A stretch of DNA of 64,000 bases from Psococerastis gibbosa (lineage: Eukaryota > Arthropoda > Insecta > Psocodea > Psocidae): NCBI GenBank assembly GCA_963971405.1, contig OZ020493.1, positions 1,798,001 through 1,862,000 on the forward strand. Reading direction: 5' to 3'. This document shows positions 62,657 through 64,000 of this stretch, one piece after another (positions within the stretch are counted from its first letter, which is position 1; every line of letters begins with the position of its first letter). The translations under genes and the position numbers were made by a program. The notes beneath the pieces are model-generated. The model searched no databases. It was not told where the DNA came from and saw nothing but the letters and a program-made list of their open reading frames with translations.

Positions 62657-64000
62657 GTGAGTACTTATGGACTAAAGGGCGTAAAGCTTGGGAAGGCTTT
62701 GCCCCCCCCCCCCCTCCTCGAGCACTGTGCGACGTGGTTAATACTTCATTGTCATATATAAGGGATAACCAAATTTTTATTTCAACGCTCGAATTAGTAA
62801 ACAGTGAAATCATAAGGTACTCAAGTCTACAGTAGACTTATCTAATTCTTCAGCATGCAGGTGAAGTACTGGAAGTGCCGGACTAACCACTATCTTTTTT
62901 TTTCTAGCAGTCGGGCGGTTTCAATTGACTAGTGGGTACAATGTTTGACTGATTATGAAAAAAATGTTCAAAAATTCCTACACACGGAGGGAATTTCAAA
63001 CGTGAAGACACACTCCAGTGAATTGCGGAAGACTTTCGATAATCGGACAACTACATAAATATTTGTGGGTGAGTACTTTTGGACTCAGGGGCGTAATGTG
63101 TCCTTCCCTCCCCCAGCCTCGAGCATTGTAAGACGTGGTGGTTCATACGCCATGGTCCCCTTTGCAGCATTATGAATAGTAGCATTCCTAATAAGGAATA
63201 TTCATAAAAGATTTAATACAGTATGTGGGTGAGTACATGTGGACTCGGGGCGAACAGCTACACCTATATAAATAAATATAAATGTAGGGAATAAGGAATA
63301 TTTATAAGGAAGGAATAACCCAGTTTTTATTTGCAGACTCCAATTAGTAAAGTGTAAACTCATGTCTGAAGTAGACATATCTAAGATCTACATAAATATT
63401 TGTGAGTGAGTACTTTTGGACTCAGGGGCGTAATGTGTCCTTCCCTTCCCCAGCCTCGAGCATTGTAAGACGTGGTGGTTCATACGCCATGGTCCCCTTT
63501 GCAGCATTATGAATAGTAGCATTCCTAATAAGGAATGTACATAAAAGATTTAATACAGTATGTAGGTGAGCACTTATGGACTCGGGGCGAACAGCTACAC
63601 CTATATAAATTAATATATACGTAGGGAATTAGGAATATTTATAAGGAAGGAATAACCCAGTTTTTATTTGCAGACTCCAATAAGTAAAGTGTAAACTCAT
63701 GTCTGCAGTAGACATATTTAACACGGAGGGAATTTCAAAAGTGAAGACAAACTCCAGTGAATTGCGGAAGACTTTCGAAAATCGGACAACTACATAAATA
63801 TTTGTGGGTGAGTACTTTTGGACACAGAGGCGTAATGTGTCCTTCCCTCTCCCAGCCTCGAGCATTGTAAGACGTGGTGGTTCATACGCCATGGTCCCCT
63901 TTGCAGCATTATGAATAGTAGCATTCCTAATAAGGAATATTCATAAAAGATTTAATACAGTATGTGGGTGAGTACATGTGGACTCGGGGAGAACAGCTAC
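62657..64000 (+). repeat. T6-like unit cut by window end
   Basis: Monomer starts: A 62657, D 62861, B 63069, C 63229, B 63406, C 63566, d 63721, B 63808, C 63968 (partial). Sister of the unit at 17723, with the same GTTCAAAAATTCC in D. Confidence 0.88.

Larger units (their letters stand above)
1..64000 (+). repeat. Higher-order satellite array, spans whole window
   Basis: All 64 kb can be parsed into related monomers of about 160-208 bp, joined head to tail in one orientation, with no unique sequence and no inserted element. The array runs off both ends of the window. Copies differ by scattered single substitutions, a few small indels and the length of a C run. I counted 55 A-led units (the first lacks most of its A), each with exactly one D monomer. 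Orientation is arbitrary; plus is used because the splice-like motifs read that way. Boundaries were counted by hand and may be off by one or two bases. The family is not one I recognise. Confidence 0.97.
59772..64000 (+). repeat. Superunit cut by the window end: T6, T1c-like, T6-like
   Basis: Matches 14.85-19.07 kb at a shift of about 44.93 kb, including private variants shared only by those regions (GTTCAAAAATTCC near 18031 and 62969; the CCCAGTG change in D near 17331 and 62265, also near 53393). Confidence 0.85.

Noticed and set aside
1-64000. CRISPR array
   Set aside because: The repeats are 160-208 bp, contiguous and lack unique spacers.
1-64000. rDNA, histone or other tandem gene cluster
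   Set aside because: No recognisable rRNA, tRNA or histone sequence in either strand; all segments belong to the same satellite family.
1-64000. LTR retroelement or other virus-derived element
   Set aside because: No long terminal repeats with internal coding region, no polymerase or integrase motifs; the direct repeats are satellite monomers.

Overview
The whole 64-kb window is one uninterrupted head-to-tail satellite array. It enters at base 1 already inside a monomer and leaves at base 64000 inside another. I found no single-copy DNA, RNA gene, CRISPR array, transposon insertion or protein-coding gene that I can support. The organism is probably a eukaryote: long higher-order satellite DNA, eukaryotic-style splice-site motifs, AATAAA motifs, no bacterial gene layout. 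I do not recognise the family and cannot name the species.

First level, monomers. Four monomer types alternate, all in the same orientation: A (about 200 bp, with a run of 9-17 C), D (208 bp, with CTAAC, nine T and TAG), B (160 bp) and C (177 bp). I set each boundary at the GTGAGTAC (or GTGAAGTAC) that opens each monomer. Three derivatives recur: A' (an A attached at the start of D, 8 copies), d (the last 87 bp of D, 27 copies) and bc (B and C fused by a deletion of about 96 bp, 14 copies). A, B and C share their 5' ends. A also resembles B over its first half and C over its second half, so they are one ancient family.

Second level, units. Each unit opens with A and holds exactly one D. Recurring types are T1 = A-D-B-C (about 748 bp; subtypes a, b, c), T2 = A-D-BC-BC (1085), T3 = A-A'-D-BC-BC (1280), T4 = A-D-BC-d-bc (1053), T6 = A-D-BC-BC-d-BC-BC-d-bc (2130) and T7 = A-D-BC-BC-BC-d-BC (1825).

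Third level, superunit. Units recur in the order T6-T1c-T7-T4-T1a-T2-T3-T1b, about 9.6 kb. One complete copy lies at 41291-50903. An 8.87-kb copy that lost about one T1 follows at 50904-59771. Other copies are rearranged: 1-4760 is a partial copy, 4761-14845 carries two internal duplications and two deletions, and 14846-41290 is a mosaic of chimeric units. The chimeric junctions at about 5.07, 7.43, 11.5, 12.4, 21.4, 34.85, 38.5 and 53.55 kb are the expected products of unequal exchange between paralogous monomers. Copies are nearly identical apart from scattered private substitutions and the C-run length, so the present arrangement is young.

The most interesting signal is that the plus strand repeatedly carries what look like complete intron borders (GGTGAGTAC donors; CTAAC, T-run, TAG and TTTGCAG acceptors) around short segments that have stops in all frames. 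If transcribed, the array could give spliced non-coding RNA. Transcription itself cannot be seen from the DNA.
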